This document shows, piece by piece, positions 35,501 to 49,564 of a stretch of DNA of 64,000 nt. The stretch lies in assembly GCA_020466095.1 (NCBI GenBank), contig CM035808.1:5603633-5667632 (forward strand), given 5' to 3'. The notes below the pieces were generated by a model. It saw only the letters and a program-made list of their open reading frames with translations. It did not search any database and was not told the origin of the DNA. This stretch comes from Chlorops oryzae (Eukaryota; Arthropoda; Insecta; Diptera; Chloropidae). Each line of letters starts with the position of its first letter. The first letter of the stretch is position 1. The translations under genes and the position numbers were made by a program.

Positions 35501-38500
35501 AATTTATTTAGTCACCATTGTCTCAAAAACTCGCTGTCATTAATATATTAGGAGAGGATTGCGTAATACAATCGACTCTGGATAGAGTGAGCTAACTTTT
35601 GCAAGGCCTATTCATATTAACATTTTTGCACTGTCGAGCCTCAATTTCTGTAGGTATGCTTAATTTGCTATATTTGGTGAAAAAATGTACATAAATTTAC
35701 ATGTAAGATTCACAAATTATGTTACAAACTTTCTTTTAAAAAAGTTCAATTCATACAAAAAAACAATTTGTTTTTTGATGTTTTCCTAATGAATTTGAGA
35801 AAGAAATTTGACAAAGAATGGGTATTTGGCTCATACCAGTTATTCTCCTTACTTATCTATTTAAAAAAAGAATTTTAATCTCGAGAAAAGTAAATTCCCA
35901 TGGAATTCGTTCCCCGGGAATGTTCAGAATCGGGCTGTATATTTTAAATATATGATTGAGTAGACCAAATGGACTGCTTAACAAGAGAGGGAGAATTGTG
36001 ATTCCAAATTTTCATTTTTCATCCCAATTCGAATACAGCTTACATCTCTCTCAACTCCACGCAAATTGCATTCAAACTATGTTCTCCCTAAAAAAAAAAA
36101 AAACTCAATAAACTTGCGTTAAAAAGAAGAAAAAAAAAGTTCTTAAAACTGCAATGTTTGCTATTTAAAATGCTAACCCTCGGGGCATTTCATCACTTCA
36201 TTTGAACGGCAAGCAAAACATTTCAATTCAGCTGCAATATTTCATATTCATTTCTGTCATTCTCGGTTATCTGCTGACTGAGATTGGATTTTCTACACGA
36301 TTTGTATTCATGACGCAGGAAAAGTTGTTGATGATTTTACATAACATTGTATTAAAAACATTTTCATGGGATTTGCAATACATTTCTAAATCAAACCAAT
36401 TGATTTTTGAATTGAAAGGGATTGAAGTTTACAACTTTTTTAGTGGGGGTACTCACATTAGGAATGAAACCGCTTTATCCATATGGAGCATGCGAATCAA
36501 AGGTGAATTGGTTTATTGAAGTGGACTAAAGCTTTAAAGTATCGTTATTACATCGATAAAAAGTATCGAATGTTCATTTTTCTGTCTTATGCCCTATACA
36601 CATCTAGGCATGGGTCCGATTTTCTCGATTAAAATCTTCAGTTAAGTTTATTGAAGGCGTCCCTGCTGGTAACCCTTATGCATCTTTTTTGGGCACCCAT
36701 TCAGTCTTTTCCCTGGGACTTCGAATAATTATAGAAATATGGTACTGTAAAACCTACAAAATCGGTCAGAAAAATAACATGAAAATGAGTTGAGTGGAAT
36801 TGGTGTTTGATTACCTATAAATACTGATGGAGGATTAAATAAGTATTATGGACATAACTTCAGTATCGTGTTAATATTTATGAATCTCAGAAAAAAAGGT
36901 TGTACCATACAAAAAAGAATTTTTAAAAAAGGAACAAATACTTAAGTAACGTTTAACTCACGTAAACGAACAGACCCACGAGAGTTATTTACATTTTAAC
37001 CTCTAAAATTTAAACGTCTTATATGGAAAAAAAAAACATCGCGAGTAAAGAGAGATGTCAAGGCGATTTCTTAACCTTTTTCCCTACACAATATAACGCT
37101 AAAAACATTTTGTAAATGCGGATGTTATTATTGTTGTTTCGGCAAAGCAATTTGTCTAGAATATGTAAGAAATATGATTTATGTATGTACAAAATTGCCT
37201 GAAGGAATGAAAATTATTTGTCTCTTCTTTTATTGCGCTTTCAGTGAGCTTATTTGACATTTGAGGTGTCTTGTTGAATAGGAAAATAGGGGTTATATTT
37301 TAAAGTTTTTAGTGTGATTTATGACCTATAATATAAATAGGAGGGCGAACATTTCTTTACGATTAAAATAAAACAAAATCTCTCCGCGCTTATAAAAGCC
37401 TTTTTCCATTTGTAACGATTCGTTTATTTGGATATGGCCTTTAACCTTAAATCTAACCTTATTTAACTAAGATCATTTGAACATTTTTAAGCTCATCGAA
37501 TGAAAGTAGAATTTTGATGATAAATTTAGGACATGTTTAATCGGTTATTTCTAGTTCTTTCGTCTGATTTCGGGTAAAATTTTAAGCTTTTCAGTGCCAA
37601 AACAATATCAAGGATTTCTCTAATGGAGTTCGTGTGCCAGTTTTGTTTTACCTTCATTTTAATTGCAAAAATTTAATAAAATTTATACCGGTTTGGGAAC
37701 TATAGGCCAGAAATGTTAAAAAGATATGTACAAAATATCAACTTTTTGAGACCTAATTTTTAATTTAATTTATCTAAATCTTAGACAAGAGAGACTCTTT
37801 TATAAAAAGTAGCCATTGAAGATGATTAACAGGCGCATATTTTATAATATAGCAAAACTAAATGAAGGGATTTTCTACATTCGCCTATCAAGTACTTTTC
37901 AAAGTTGCAGTGAAAATTTTGTTTACATTTTTCGTATTGCACCATCTTATTAAAACCAGAATCTAGTCATATGAACAGATAAAGAGCCTTAAGAACTATC
38001 AACATCAATCTGAATATTCTCAATAAAATCGAGTTAGCCTGGATCGTAACTAAAATTTTCATTTAAAGTTCATGGAAAAGTAATCAGCGAGACTTCAATT
38101 CCAGAATCCGATTTAAACGCTTTCGTGCACAGAAGGAAGGGGGTGGGGAAGACAAAGGTTAGACAATTTCCTCGCAGCGATGTATGAAAATTTCCACGGA
38201 ATGTGATGGGGAAAAACGAAACAATTTCCCGTGCTTATATTCTAGAAAATTTTGCGTATAATAAGATAGATGGAATGCGGCTCCAGTGTACATTATTCAA
38301 ATTTTCACAACCAGGACACGTAGCTTGTTGACGCTTAATTTATTTATTTGCGCAATTTTTATGAAACTTCACACACGCGAGAATGTAACTTATATGCTGC
38401 CACATTTCCAAATGAAATTATTCTACGTCACAAATGCGTCAAAATTTTAAAGATTTTATGATACGAGTTGGGTTAGAAACTTTTCACATGAACAGTTAGT

Positions 38501-40897
38501 TAGTTAGTAATTTAGGTACGGATACTAAGGGCGGAGACTTTATGATATCTTGCAGATTCAGATCACATCTTGACAAGGAAGTTTTTCTGTCGTCATTGAT
38601 CTAGGATAACAGAAATGGTCAATGGGGACCATTAATATCAGCTTGTAACAGAGTACTGTAAGATTTTAGTTTTGTATTTTTTTTAGTATACTTTATTTTA
38701 GAAATTATTTTATTTTGTCTGGATTCACTGTAGAGTAGGTCATATATTGAAGCGATTCGAAAAAGATTAAGGACTTTCAAAGAAGGAACTTGACTGAAAT
38801 TTTTACTAACTTAACATTAAGAAGTAGATTTTAAGGAAAAAGAAAATATTTCTAAATTAAAAATCGGTTGGAACAAATCATGCGATTACACTAGTTAACA
38901 AAATTTGTTATGTCAATGAGTTCGGAGACATAATTGTGCAATTTGAAGACCGGTTTAGGATCGCTGATGACAGAAACGGCATTCATTTGAATGAAAAAAC
39001 TATTTTTCAATTTTATGTGGCTACTCATAAAATAAAATAAAATTTTTAATTTTGAAAAAATCTTTAGCCATTTTATTTCAATTAAATTATTTGTCTGTAG
39101 TTTAAAAACCAAGGCATCGACTAGAGAAAATTATCTTCCACTTAAAAGACTAGATAGTTAACTTTTTAATAATATGTATATATATGTAGTTATATATTAA
39201 AGCAAACAGTTTTTCATACATCTCAAAAATTATTCTTTAGAGCACATTTTCGTGAACATTTGTTTTATGTCTCAGCGATATCCATATTTTTGTAATTGAA
39301 TGTTATTACTGAGTATGAGCGCCCATTAATAAACTTTCGCTATTGCCAAGCTTTGAGTAACTTCCCTCTCCGCTTTCTTACATTTTGTACAATCTGATTA
39401 AAATTAGCTATCCCTCACGAGATTTCTATTTTCAAGTTTCTTGAGATTCTCATATGAGTATGTAAACTGTACATATTTCAAAGTAAAAGTAAGAGTTAAA
39501 GTAAAACTAAAGTGTAATTGACAGCATGTTGGAAATTCAAGCTTGGTTAGTCGCACTAATTACAAAGTTTTCATTTCATAAAACTTAAATTTTGGCAAGT
39601 TTTGCGGCGCCGTTGGCATTGCAATAGAGACGAATAAATAACTGCCAAGAAAATTGCCCGCCTGCTACTACATACAAGAAAATTGCTTATTCGTGGCTCG
39701 GAATCGGGCGCGATTTCTCCATATGGATATGTGTGTGATTGTGTTTTTGACATTATAAGCACTTTGCCTAATTGAATTTCGGTCTTGAGAGCGAATTGGA
39801 AGCGATGAAATTTAAATACCACAAACACTCGATGCAATACAAAAGAAATTAAGTTCAAAATAGTTCCTAATTTTTCCTATTTTTTCGAAAGCTGAGAAAA
39901 ATATTGAGCTATTTCCGCACTTTAAAATCCCATCCGCTCATGATTTTAACTACTGTTTTTTCTGTTATCTCTTCATACAATCAAGTTCTTCAGCTTAGTT
40001 CAAATGTTTCCTTCTTCTTAGTACTTGTTACTTAGAATTTTACAGCTTATGCATGTTTAAGATGGATCATCTGTCTGTTTCATGAGCTTACTTTTGACTA
40101 GCATTTTCCTCCCATATTATATATTTATTTTATGTGCCTGAACTTCTAGGAAATCTACACAAATTGTGAACAATTTTGTTGCGGTTTTTCTTTTGAATGG
40201 GAACTTTTTGAGATGATACGCAAATTTATGTTGAAGCTCTTCATATTCATTTTGACGACTGTCGAGAGATTGAAGCTACTTCAGCGAACTCCTTATAAAA
40301 CATTTTTCTTTTCTCTTTTTTTTTGAGAAGCTCGTTACGTAAGAATTATAAAAAACATTTTTGCGCATCAGTTCTTTCAAATATTTAAAACATGCAAATT
40401 TATGGAATGAATTACAGTCAAAAGCGCAATTGATTGAAACTGGTTCTATAACACTGGATGTATTGAATTGCTGCAAACATTTTTGCAAAGGAATTCCTGC
40501 GCTTTTGCAAATTAGGCATTATTTTTATAAGATCCTCTTATGTTACTTGATGTTTACATTACTTTATTGTATTACATATAATTTTATAATAAACAAGATG
40601 TGATCCTTGGAAAAATTATACGGACAAAATTTTTGTCCTTTTTTTAAGCAGCTAATAGTAGACACTAGTACAACATAACGCTGTCTAAGAATTTGCAAAA
40701 ATTTTATGTTGAAGGCCCAACTTCACATCAATGAAAGGATCTCCTCAGTAAATTTAAGGAATTCGATATAATTTTTTTTAAATATCGGAACATAGTGGAA
40801 CATACTGGGCACATCTCAGCACATAATTTTTTTTTTTTTTGGATCTCAAAAGTGGGGGCTACCATACCGTACCATGGATAAATGGTACGTTCCTGAT
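32578..40897. other. Long AT-rich stretch with nothing assignable
   Basis: About 8.3 kb in which no open frame exceeds about 105 codons. No frame shows domain-like composition, and no splice-linked series of conserved blocks was seen. A weak match between about 33400-33440 (TGTTACACACAATCGCACAGACGCAA) and about 50795-50820 is the only dispersed repeat noticed. Regulatory or non-coding RNA content cannot be excluded. Confidence 0.5.
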
Positions 40898-41055
40898 CAG
40901 TGTACTCTCTCTTAAGCGGCACCTTCGGGACCGGAAAATTTGTCCACTTAAGAGGAAACTATTTGAGAGGCTAGAACACTTGAGCATTCCCAAAAAGTGT
41001 CCGTTTAAGAGGGGTGTCCGCTTGAGAGGAGTGTCCGCAAGGAGAGAGTACACTA
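40898..41055. mobile_element. Pogo-like MITE, copy 3
   Basis: Ends CAGTGTACTCTCTCTTAAGC and GAGAGAGTACACTA are inverted repeats. Internal words GTCCACTTAAGAGG, GTGTCCGTTTAAGAGG and GTGTCCGCTTGAGAGG echo the ends. It belongs with 11051-11226 and 25921-26589. A right-flank TA (41056-41057) is present; the left flank has AT. Confidence 0.78.
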
Positions 41056-41057
41056 TA

Positions 41058-41860
41058 TCCTACTTTAAATAACTGATAATTGAAAAACAAAGTACAGATA
41101 AATTTTCTGAAGACTATCCACTGTACTTTTAAATAAACCCGGATAATACCGGATATCCAGTACATTCCCAGATCAAATCTTAACTTTATTAATAAGTTTA
41201 CCAGCTTAATTCAAGATAAATTTTTCTATAACTCAATTATCCTTACTTTCAGCTTAAAAATGAACTTCAAGTTCTATTTTCGTAGCCAATTTGAGTCGAT
41301 TTCTTACCTGTCAAATCTCTAAGGAATTAAATGACTAAAAAATATTTTATTTCAGAGGCAAACAAATTTTGCATGAAACCAAAACCTAAATTCAGTGCTG
41401 GCTTTCACTGCGCCGAAGCTCATCAAATCCTCTGGAAGGAATTCTTCTACCCGCAGGGTTATTTGCATTTTAACGAATTAAGTCCAAAAGCCAATAAACC
41501 CCATCAATGTCTTCGTGTGTCTATAAAATGACAGAGGAATTGCAATTTGAGTACTCATGAGCATGACAGTAGACTATCCTGCATGTTATTGCCTTAAATC
41601 GAGTAAACTTTCAAAATAAATGAAAGAGTTCAATCACGAAAATGAAGGCTTGAAGTAAAATTGTTGGCAATAGATTTTGCCTGTACGTGACAACACAAAT
41701 TCACTTTGTTGTTGTTCTTTTAAGAATACTGATTTATGAACATGTTAGCCGTAACAAATGTACATTTTTAAGAAGAAAAATTTTCGAAGTCTTCAAAATT
41801 CTTTCGTATACCTAATAAGTACTTATTTATAAATGTAAAATAAAAATTATAAATTATTTA
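41058..41860. other. Intergenic DNA, no gene recognised
   Basis: No recognisable coding frame. Confidence 0.45.
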
Positions 41861-42655
41861 AGATTAAATACCAAATACTAAGTACTGAATACAAAAATAC
41901 TTAATATTCTAAACACTAATATTAATAAATACTAAAACTATAATACTTAAAATACTAAAAACTTGAATACTTAAAATACTTAATACTAATACTTAATACT
42001 TAATTATACCTAATACTTAATACTTAATATTACTTAAATACTTAATACTTAATACTTAATACTAATACTTAATACTTAATACTTAATACTTAATACTTAA
42101 TATAATACTTAATACTAAATAAATACTTAATACTTAATACTTAATACTATAATACTTAATACTTAATACTTAATACTTAATACTTAATACTTAATACTTA
42201 ATACTTAATACATTTAATACTTAAATACTATAATACTAAATACCTAATACTATAATACTTAATACTAAACACTAAATACTATGACACTAAATATCTTAAC
42301 TTAATACTAAATACTTAATACTATAATACAAAATACTAAATACTTAATACTACACACTAATATAAACTTAATACTAAATACTTAATACTTAATTTTATAA
42401 TACTTAAATACTAAATACTAATACCTAATACTAATACTAATATAATAAAATATAAATACTTAATACTAAATACTTAATACTATAATACTAATACTAAACA
42501 CTAATACTAAATACTAAATAATACTTAAATATTATAATATATACTAAATACTAATACTAATACATACTAAATACTAATATACTTATAAAATATACTAAGC
42601 ACTAAATACTTTATACTAAATACTAAACACTAAATATAAATTATAAAAAATAAAT
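41861..42655. repeat. (TTAATACT)n octanucleotide field
   Basis: About 800 bp of TTAATACT / TAAATACT units with very frequent one-base losses and gains. The cleanest stretch is near 42125-42210. Confidence 0.93.
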
Positions 42656-43378
42656 TATATCCATAAAATAGACAACCCTATTTCGCAAATTAACGTGTTA
42701 CGATAAAGTAGTTCAGTTTAAAGAAATTATAATGGATACTAAAATTTCATTGACATTTTATTTGAGCCTAAAATATGAGCGATCTCTGCTTATCGATTGC
42801 ACATAATTTGTTTGGCTCGCCAACATTTTCAGCAAATGGCAACACGTGCCCACTTAATTGCAAAAGTTGACAAAATACCTGCTCTGATGTAGGAGCGAAA
42901 ATTTCACACCACGTTTTCGTGTGGTGCGAAACTGTTTAGCCTTCGGCGAATAATTACTGGTCCAATTTATTTTGATCTCATCATGAAATTGCCAATTTTA
43001 TTTTATGAACACAAAGTTGTAAGTATCGTCCGAAATTTTATAGTCATCGTAAATGATGTAATGGTCACTAAATGTTATTATCGGATTTTAATAAATAGGT
43101 GTGCCATTTTTTTTTTTTTTTTTTTTTTGTTATTAAAATCATTGAGTGACCTATAATTTTTTATTGAAACAAATTCAAACATGCATTTAAACCGCGATAG
43201 CTCGCTCCAAAACTGCGCTTATCTTTCAGCGCACTAATCTAAGCCTTGTTTTAGTTAGGCTGCGAAAGCGGATGATCATATCCGACGCATATTTTTATAT
43301 GATAGTAGGAATGCTAGCACTACCAGGAGTGATGGAATGACTAGTGGTAGTATGTAATAACATAACTAAATGTATTAG
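42656..43378. other. Intergenic DNA, no gene recognised
   Basis: Contains a T-run at 43110-43127. A short inverted pair CACCACGTTTTCGTGTGGTG (42908-42927) is the only structure noticed. Confidence 0.45.
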
Positions 43379-43970
43379 TTATTGAAGAAGTTTAAGCATA
43401 ATAGAATTATCCGTAGTGATAGTTGAAACTATATTGATAAAAGTAAAAGTATCAAGTAGTAGTATAAATAGTAATATAAATAGTAGATCAGTGCAAGTAA
43501 TAGTAATAGAAGTCATAGTAGTAGTAAAAGTTGTGGAAGAAGAAATAATACCATCAGTATGGTAGCATAAATATGAATAGTAGTAGAACAGTAGTAATAA
43601 TAGTAATAGTACAAGTGGAAATAGTAGGAGTGGAAATAGTAGTATAAATCGTAGTAGAAATATTAGTATCAGGTACATTATTACAAGCAGAACCAGTAGT
43701 ATAATAGCAATAGTGGCAGAATCTATGGAGCAGTAGTAGTAAACTTAAGAATAATATGAGAAATAGTAGTAGAAATAATAGCAGAAATTGTATTAATAGT
43801 TACAGTAGTACTAGTAGTTATATTAGTGGTAGCAGTAAACGTAGTAAAAGATATAGTAGTAGCAATCGTAGTAGTGAAGTTACATTAATACAAGTAGTAC
43901 TAGTAGTAATAGTAGTACTAGCAGTGATGATAGTAATTCTAACGATAGAAGCAGTAGGAAGAGTATATTC
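43379..43970. repeat. Degenerate AGT/TAG trinucleotide field
   Basis: About 590 bp of interrupted AGTAGTA words; the Ser-rich and Ile/Val-rich frames in it are artefacts. Confidence 0.85.
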
Positions 43971-44923
43971 TTGATATAGCACTAGAAGCCAGTTTGTTGA
44001 AGAATTAAATGAACCTTTCTTTGGGAGATTAATTTATAGCAAAATTCATGAGATGGTGTATCCAATTCCAAATAAATGTTCATAAGGAAATAGTTTGGAA
44101 ACTACTCTGGATCTATGCCAAAACACTGCCGACGGCCAAATCCTTGAAGCAATAGCTTTTAAATATTAAAACCGCTTTATTAAAAATTGATGGCTCACAC
44201 AGAAACTTGCCAAAAAGGCCTCAAAGCTTCTGTCAACTTAATCGTAAAAACTGATACCGAACGAAAATTTCTTATCAGATTACTCAACCCACTGTATTCA
44301 TGTTAATACGATTTAACGAAAAGAATGGAGCACAAATCAAACCACAACTCTAATGCGCCAATGTACTGCTTCTGTAAACTTCGAAAGTCCCAAACAACTC
44401 GACCTCAAGTGCTTTTCTTCATTCCTTTTTTCTTTTTTTTTTCTATCTATTTAGCTTTCTTTTCCAACCCAATGTTCCTTCCTTTTTTATCTAGGTCCTC
44501 TCAACATATGGCTAACAAATTTATTATTGCCTTCCAAATTGGATTAAGAACTATGCAAGAGAGATTTCGGATGCCTCTTACGATTTATGCGGCTGCCCAA
44601 TTCATTACTATTGATTTCTTTACTCTGCTTACCGGGCAGTCGGTTGGTCGGTCGGTTGGTCGACCTTTATGCAAAAGTTTCTCTTTTCGTTGCTATTTGC
44701 TTATCCACAGAGTTTTCAATAAAGCCATGTACATACATATTATTCCTGCCATAGCCAGTTCATGTTAAAGCTGAAAGAATGTGTTTATACGTAATAAAAA
44801 ATACATGATTATGTTTATACTCATCACATTATATACATACATCGATAGAAATTTCCTGGAAAAAAGGCAAACTCTTTGTCCGCGGCACGGAAGGATAATT
44901 TTAAGATAGAAATAACTCAGGTA
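43971..44923. other. Intergenic DNA, no gene recognised
   Basis: The longest frame (44325-44768, +) has no recognisable domain and is probably chance. A CGGTTGGTCGGTCGGTTGGT microrepeat lies at about 44641-44660. Confidence 0.45.
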
Positions 44924-44925
44924 TA

Positions 44926-46219
44926 ACAGGTTGGCTGATAAGTCCCCGGTCTGAAACATAGATGGCGTCGCTAGTATTAAATGCATATTATTTTTATATA
45001 GTGGCAACCTTCAAATGATTCGTGTCAAAATTGGACGTCTGTAAGTCAATTAGTTTGTGAGATAGAGCGTCTTTTGTGAAGCAACTTTTGTTATTGTGTA
45101 AAAAAAATTGAAAAAAAGGAATTTCGTGTTTTGATAAAATACTGTTTTCTGAAGGGAAAAAATACAGTGGAAGCAAAAACTTGGCTTGATAATGAGTTTC
45201 CGGACTCTGCCCCAGGAAAATCAACAATAATTGATTGGTATGCAAAATTCAAGCGTGGTGAAATGAGCACGGAGGACGGTGAACGCAGTGGACGCCCGAA
45301 AGAGGTGGTTACCGACGAAAACATCAAAAAAATTCACAAACTGATTTTGAATGACCGTAAAATGAAGTTGATCGAGATAGCAGAGGCCTTAAAGATATCA
45401 AAGGAACGTGTTGGTCATATCATTCATCAATATTTGGATATGAAAAAGCTCTGTGCAAAATGGGTGCCGCGCGAGCTCACATTTGACCAAAAACAACAAC
45501 GTGTTGATGATTTTGAGCGGTGTTTGCAGCTGTTAACTCGCAATACACCCGAGTTTTTGCGTCGATATGTGACATGGATGAAACATGGCTCTATCACTAC
45601 ACTCCTGAGTCCAATCGACAGTCGGCTGAGTGGACAGCGATCGGTGAACCGTCTCCGAAGCGTGGAAAGACTCAAAAGTCCGCTGGCAAAGTAATGGCCT
45701 CTGTTTTTTGGGATGGGCATGGAATAATTTTTATCGATTATCTTGAGAAGGGAAAAACCATCAACAGTGACTATTATATGTCGTTATTGGAGCGTTTGAA
45801 GGTCGAAATCGCGGCAAAACGGCCCCATATGAAGAAGAAAAAAGTGTTGTTCCACCAAGACAACGCACCGTGCCACAAGTCATTGAGAACGATGGCAAAA
45901 ATTCATGAATTAGGCTTCGAATTGCTTCCCCACCCACCGTATTCTCCAGATCTGGCCCCCAGCGACTTTTTCTTGTTCTCAGACCTCAAAAGGATGCTCG
46001 CAGGGAAAAAATTTGGCTGCAATGAAGAGGTGATCGCCGAAACTAAGGCCTATTTTGAGGCAAAACCGAAGGAGTACTACCAAAATGGTATCAAAAAATT
46101 GGAAGGTCATTATAATCGTTGTATCGCTCTTGAAGGGAACTATGTTGAATAATAAAAACGAATTTTGACAAAAAAATGTGTTTTTCTTTGTTAGACCGGG
46201 GACTTATCAGCCAACCTGT
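44926..46219 (+). mobile_element. Himar1-like mariner with both inverted repeats
   Basis: The 5' end ACAGGTTGGCTGATAAGTCC and the 3' end GGACTTATCAGCCAACCTGT are exact inverted repeats, about 27 bp in full (44926-44952 and 46193-46219). TA flanks both sides (44924-44925, 46220-46221). The length, 1294 bp, is normal for mariner. The repeats and protein read as the irritans subfamily, close to Himar1 as I know it. The ends look mobilisable in trans, although the transposase is broken. Confidence 0.95.
45107..46152 (+). pseudogene. Himar1-like mariner transposase, start codon lost and one frameshift
   Basis: The expected first codon is ATT (45107-45109) instead of ATG, followed in frame by EKKEFRVLIKYCFLKGKNTV. 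The N-terminal half with its helix-turn-helix pair runs to RRYVT, where one A is missing (GTGACATGG, about 45571-45576). The frame resumes at MDETW, the first catalytic Asp. The second and third are in HQDNAPCHKS and YSPDLAPSDFF, 34 residues apart. It ends RCIALEGNYVE and TAA at 46150. Apart from these two single-base lesions the protein looks complete, which points to a recent arrival. Confidence 0.95.
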
Positions 46220-46221
46220 TA

Positions 46222-49200
46222 CCATCAAAAGAGAAAGATTCTTTAATTACATAACAAAACAAAATTGTCTTGTTATTTTCAAAGTTAAATAATGAGAAAT
46301 AAATTTAATAAAATTGCGCATTACGAAGAGAATATGATTGCATAAATGAAATAAGAAAACTTTTATTTACTTTTGAAGAATACTTATTTTGTAAATTTGA
46401 AACGTTTGCCGCAATACATATAAATTTTATGGCAATCATTTCCGGAATAAAAGTTCATAATTGTGTGCGTGATGCGGGCGTCTTTTGGTATTAATTTTAC
46501 GCGTGTGTAAACGAACTAACAAAGACGTTAAAAGCCTAGTCACGCCCCACACATCCCACATTCAAGACAATAACTTAAACATTTACTTTTCCATTAAGGT
46601 AAACACATAGAAATTGGATATAACAGCATATAGCTTTTGCTGTTTAACCATTCACTAAAATCCACACACAAATGTAAAAGGGGTTAATTTGCAATCAAGC
46701 CATGTTTTACAATAAAGGACACATTAACATCTATTTACATGAATGTATTTAGTTTCTGTTGACTCCTCTAATGTGTGGGTAAACGACCAATTTCCTTGGA
46801 ATTTCTACAAAAAGCACTGCGAATTGAGATCACGGTTAAATTTATGGAAAGTTTTGTGTTTCATTTTCAAATGCAAAGGACTATCTTGTATAACACTTAT
46901 GGGAAATTATTACCAGAACGTAATCTTAAAAAAAAAAATAAATGAAATTTTTTGTAATAGAAAAAATTATTAAATAAACTACTACTACTAATAACAGGTC
47001 CATTCTTTCGTATACAATCGTAAGTCTACAATTCAGAACTTTGAACACTCTATGGCTCATAGCCTTCATTCTGATAACAAAATTTTAAAGGATTTAAATT
47101 CAAATGATAATCTTCATGACAACTTAAACCTGGATTATGGCTACTGCCATACAATTTATATCTATCAAAATATTACAAAATTCGACTGTTGCAAAGGTAT
47201 TTGATTGAGTTAACCTATCACGATGGTTAAAAGAATATGTTCAAAAATTTAAACTTTCGAAGTTATCAATCCAACGTGAAGTATGAGACCTTAAGGGTCG
47301 TAGTAGACCAAAGACAATTCCCCCGCCCATCAAAACGGAAATAGTATGAAAAGAACTTGTAGTTCAAATTTCACTCAACAAATATTCTGAGTCCTAAAGG
47401 AGCGATATTCGACCACTAATTCGAAGTCGGATTCCTGATAAACTCATGTAAGGGCTTGTTGTGAAGGTAATTTTCTATCTATTGAAAACAAAAGTCCCAT
47501 AAATCTATTTAAGAGTAGCATCTAACTCCTTCCGCCTCAAATCTGACTCATATTCCTGAGCCTCATCTTTTTTTTTTAATTAAGACCTATTTTGGACACA
47601 TTAAAATTAAAACTTACAGTACCGCACCTTATCCTTTCAGGATTATCCTACGAACTTAGCACTCTTATATTGTATTCACTAAAGTTCGATTTATTTATTA
47701 AACCGGTTGAAGAACGGAATAAAAATCAAAATCACAAGCACCACGTACATTTTTCAATTATGAACTTTCGAACGACAATAAATTTTACATTAAAAAAAAA
47801 AACTGGAAAAATTCATTTTACAAGCAATCCCCGCACATAACTTACTAATAATTTATTTATTATCATTACAATTTCGTTACGAGGTAACATAGTGGACACC
47901 ACCCATTTCCCTTTAAGCCTTCTTTCAGCGCCAGTTACCAGTTGTGCCAGACAATTTATCTAATCCAAAGTGATTTGTGGTCAATGCATTAATTACTGAA
48001 CAACAACAACAACAAATAATAACAACAACAAAATAAAAATAGAACAAAAACAACAACAGCAACAGCAAGAAAAAGGATAAAAGCATTAGCGGGATAAAGA
48101 ACTCGCACTGGATACCTTAATTAAGTATACTCCACTGTAAAAGTTATAAAGTCGAAAGGCGTTCATTTTGTTTTTCTTGGCTTGCAATTCAGAGTCAGAT
48201 TTATAGGCAACATGGAAGGATATAGATACTCTTTTCATCGAAAATGCAATTGGCGTTCTGCTAAATTAGCTGTAGTCCTTTACGCTTACGCAGTACGACG
48301 AGTGGTGCTTTGAGTGGCATTTCCACGAGAAACCATGAATGCGCCATAGAATTTTAACTTGGCACTGCTACTGCTGCTGCTCTTTTCATGCTGCTTCTGT
48401 GTGGCAGGTGTCAATTATTCTCTCGTCCCTATTTACGGAAAGTGCATCCTTTCAAATTTTAATAGATTGTATATACCGGGTGGTGCCCCGCCAACCGAAT
48501 TCACTGCTAGTTTGTCAACACCATTGAATTGTTAAGTGGTTGCACAGCAACTTGTCGCAAATAAGACGTAACACGTGCAACAAAATAAAAGTCAATATTA
48601 AATGGCGACGCTCAAAAAAATAAACAAGAAGGAAACGAAAATTGTGAGGTTTCTACAGGCTGCAATTCCAATTCATATTGACGTATTGAAGTAAAAACCA
48701 TTACCACGAACGATGCAAGAACGCGCTTGCGAACACATACATACATTTTCGCTGCACTGAGACGCCATGACGGGGGGCGCATGTACTTAAGTATGTCTTA
48801 ACGGTAAATGGAAAACCAAAAAGTCGTCTTTCGTCCTCAAGAAATCTAGGTCATGCTTCCTATGGCGAAATTGTGTATGACACATTTTTCGCTTACTCGA
48901 AATTTTCTTGAGAGGAGAAAAGAAAAATAAATAATAAAGAAAAACTTTTTATTTCCTGAATCAATTTAAGCACCCACAAGGAATGGCATTAAAGTTTCAT
49001 GCTACGCTGTGTGTGGTATTAAGTTCCGACAAAAGTTGCTCTACTCGATAAAGTATTACAAACGGGGCAACAGAAAATTTTTCAATTCACCGCCTTAAGA
49101 TATGCATTGGAATATTTAAAAAAGCAATTTATATAATTTAAAGTCTTTGCCAACGGAGTTTCATTAATCTTTTAAGAACATCTACACTTGATTTCTCAAG

Positions 49201-49250
49201 AGACGTAATTAAAGATTTGATTATCCGTCAAATGACCGTCAATTTCCTAA
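46222..49250. other. Intergenic DNA, no gene recognised
   Basis: AT-rich with (CAA)n at about 47999-48065. The only hint of coding relic is 47190-47450 (+), which reads weakly like the N-terminus of a Tc1-like transposase with several stops; I do not call it. Confidence 0.45.
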
Positions 49251-49254
49251 GAAG

Positions 49255-49560
49255 GATGGCCTTTGACCGGTACACTGAATCGTATGAAAAAAAGGAACCC
49301 GCACTGATTCTGATGAAAATAAGGAACCGCACTGAATCGTATGAAAAAAGGACCGCCACTGAATCTTGTAAAAAAAGGAACCCAGATTTCTGAATGTTGA
49401 AAAATCAAAACTGATGTATAAAAAAAGGAACCCGCACTGAATCGATGAAAAAGGAACCCGCACTGATCATTAATCGTATGAAAAAAATTCGGAACCCTAT
49501 GACTAGATTTGATGAAAAAAAAGAACCCGAAAATCTGAAAAAACCGAAATAATATTAAAA
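49255..49560. repeat. Noisy tandem array, about 28-bp unit
   Basis: Repeats of GGAACCCGCACTGAATCGTA plus TGAAAAAA, roughly nine units, with indels in almost every one. The minus-strand frames across it are repeat artefacts. Confidence 0.8.
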
Positions 49561-49564
49561 ATAA

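Noticed and set aside
41861..42655. CRISPR-like or satellite array of TTAATACT units
   Set aside because: Units are 8 bp with no spacers; simple-sequence repeat in a eukaryotic genome.
44325..44768. 147-codon plus-strand ORF
   Set aside because: No recognisable domain, homopolymer-driven composition (poly-Phe) and no neighbouring exons.
47190..47450. Possible Tc1-like transposase N-terminus relic
   Set aside because: Only a short, stop-ridden stretch loosely resembles the family, with no catalytic motif or inverted repeats.
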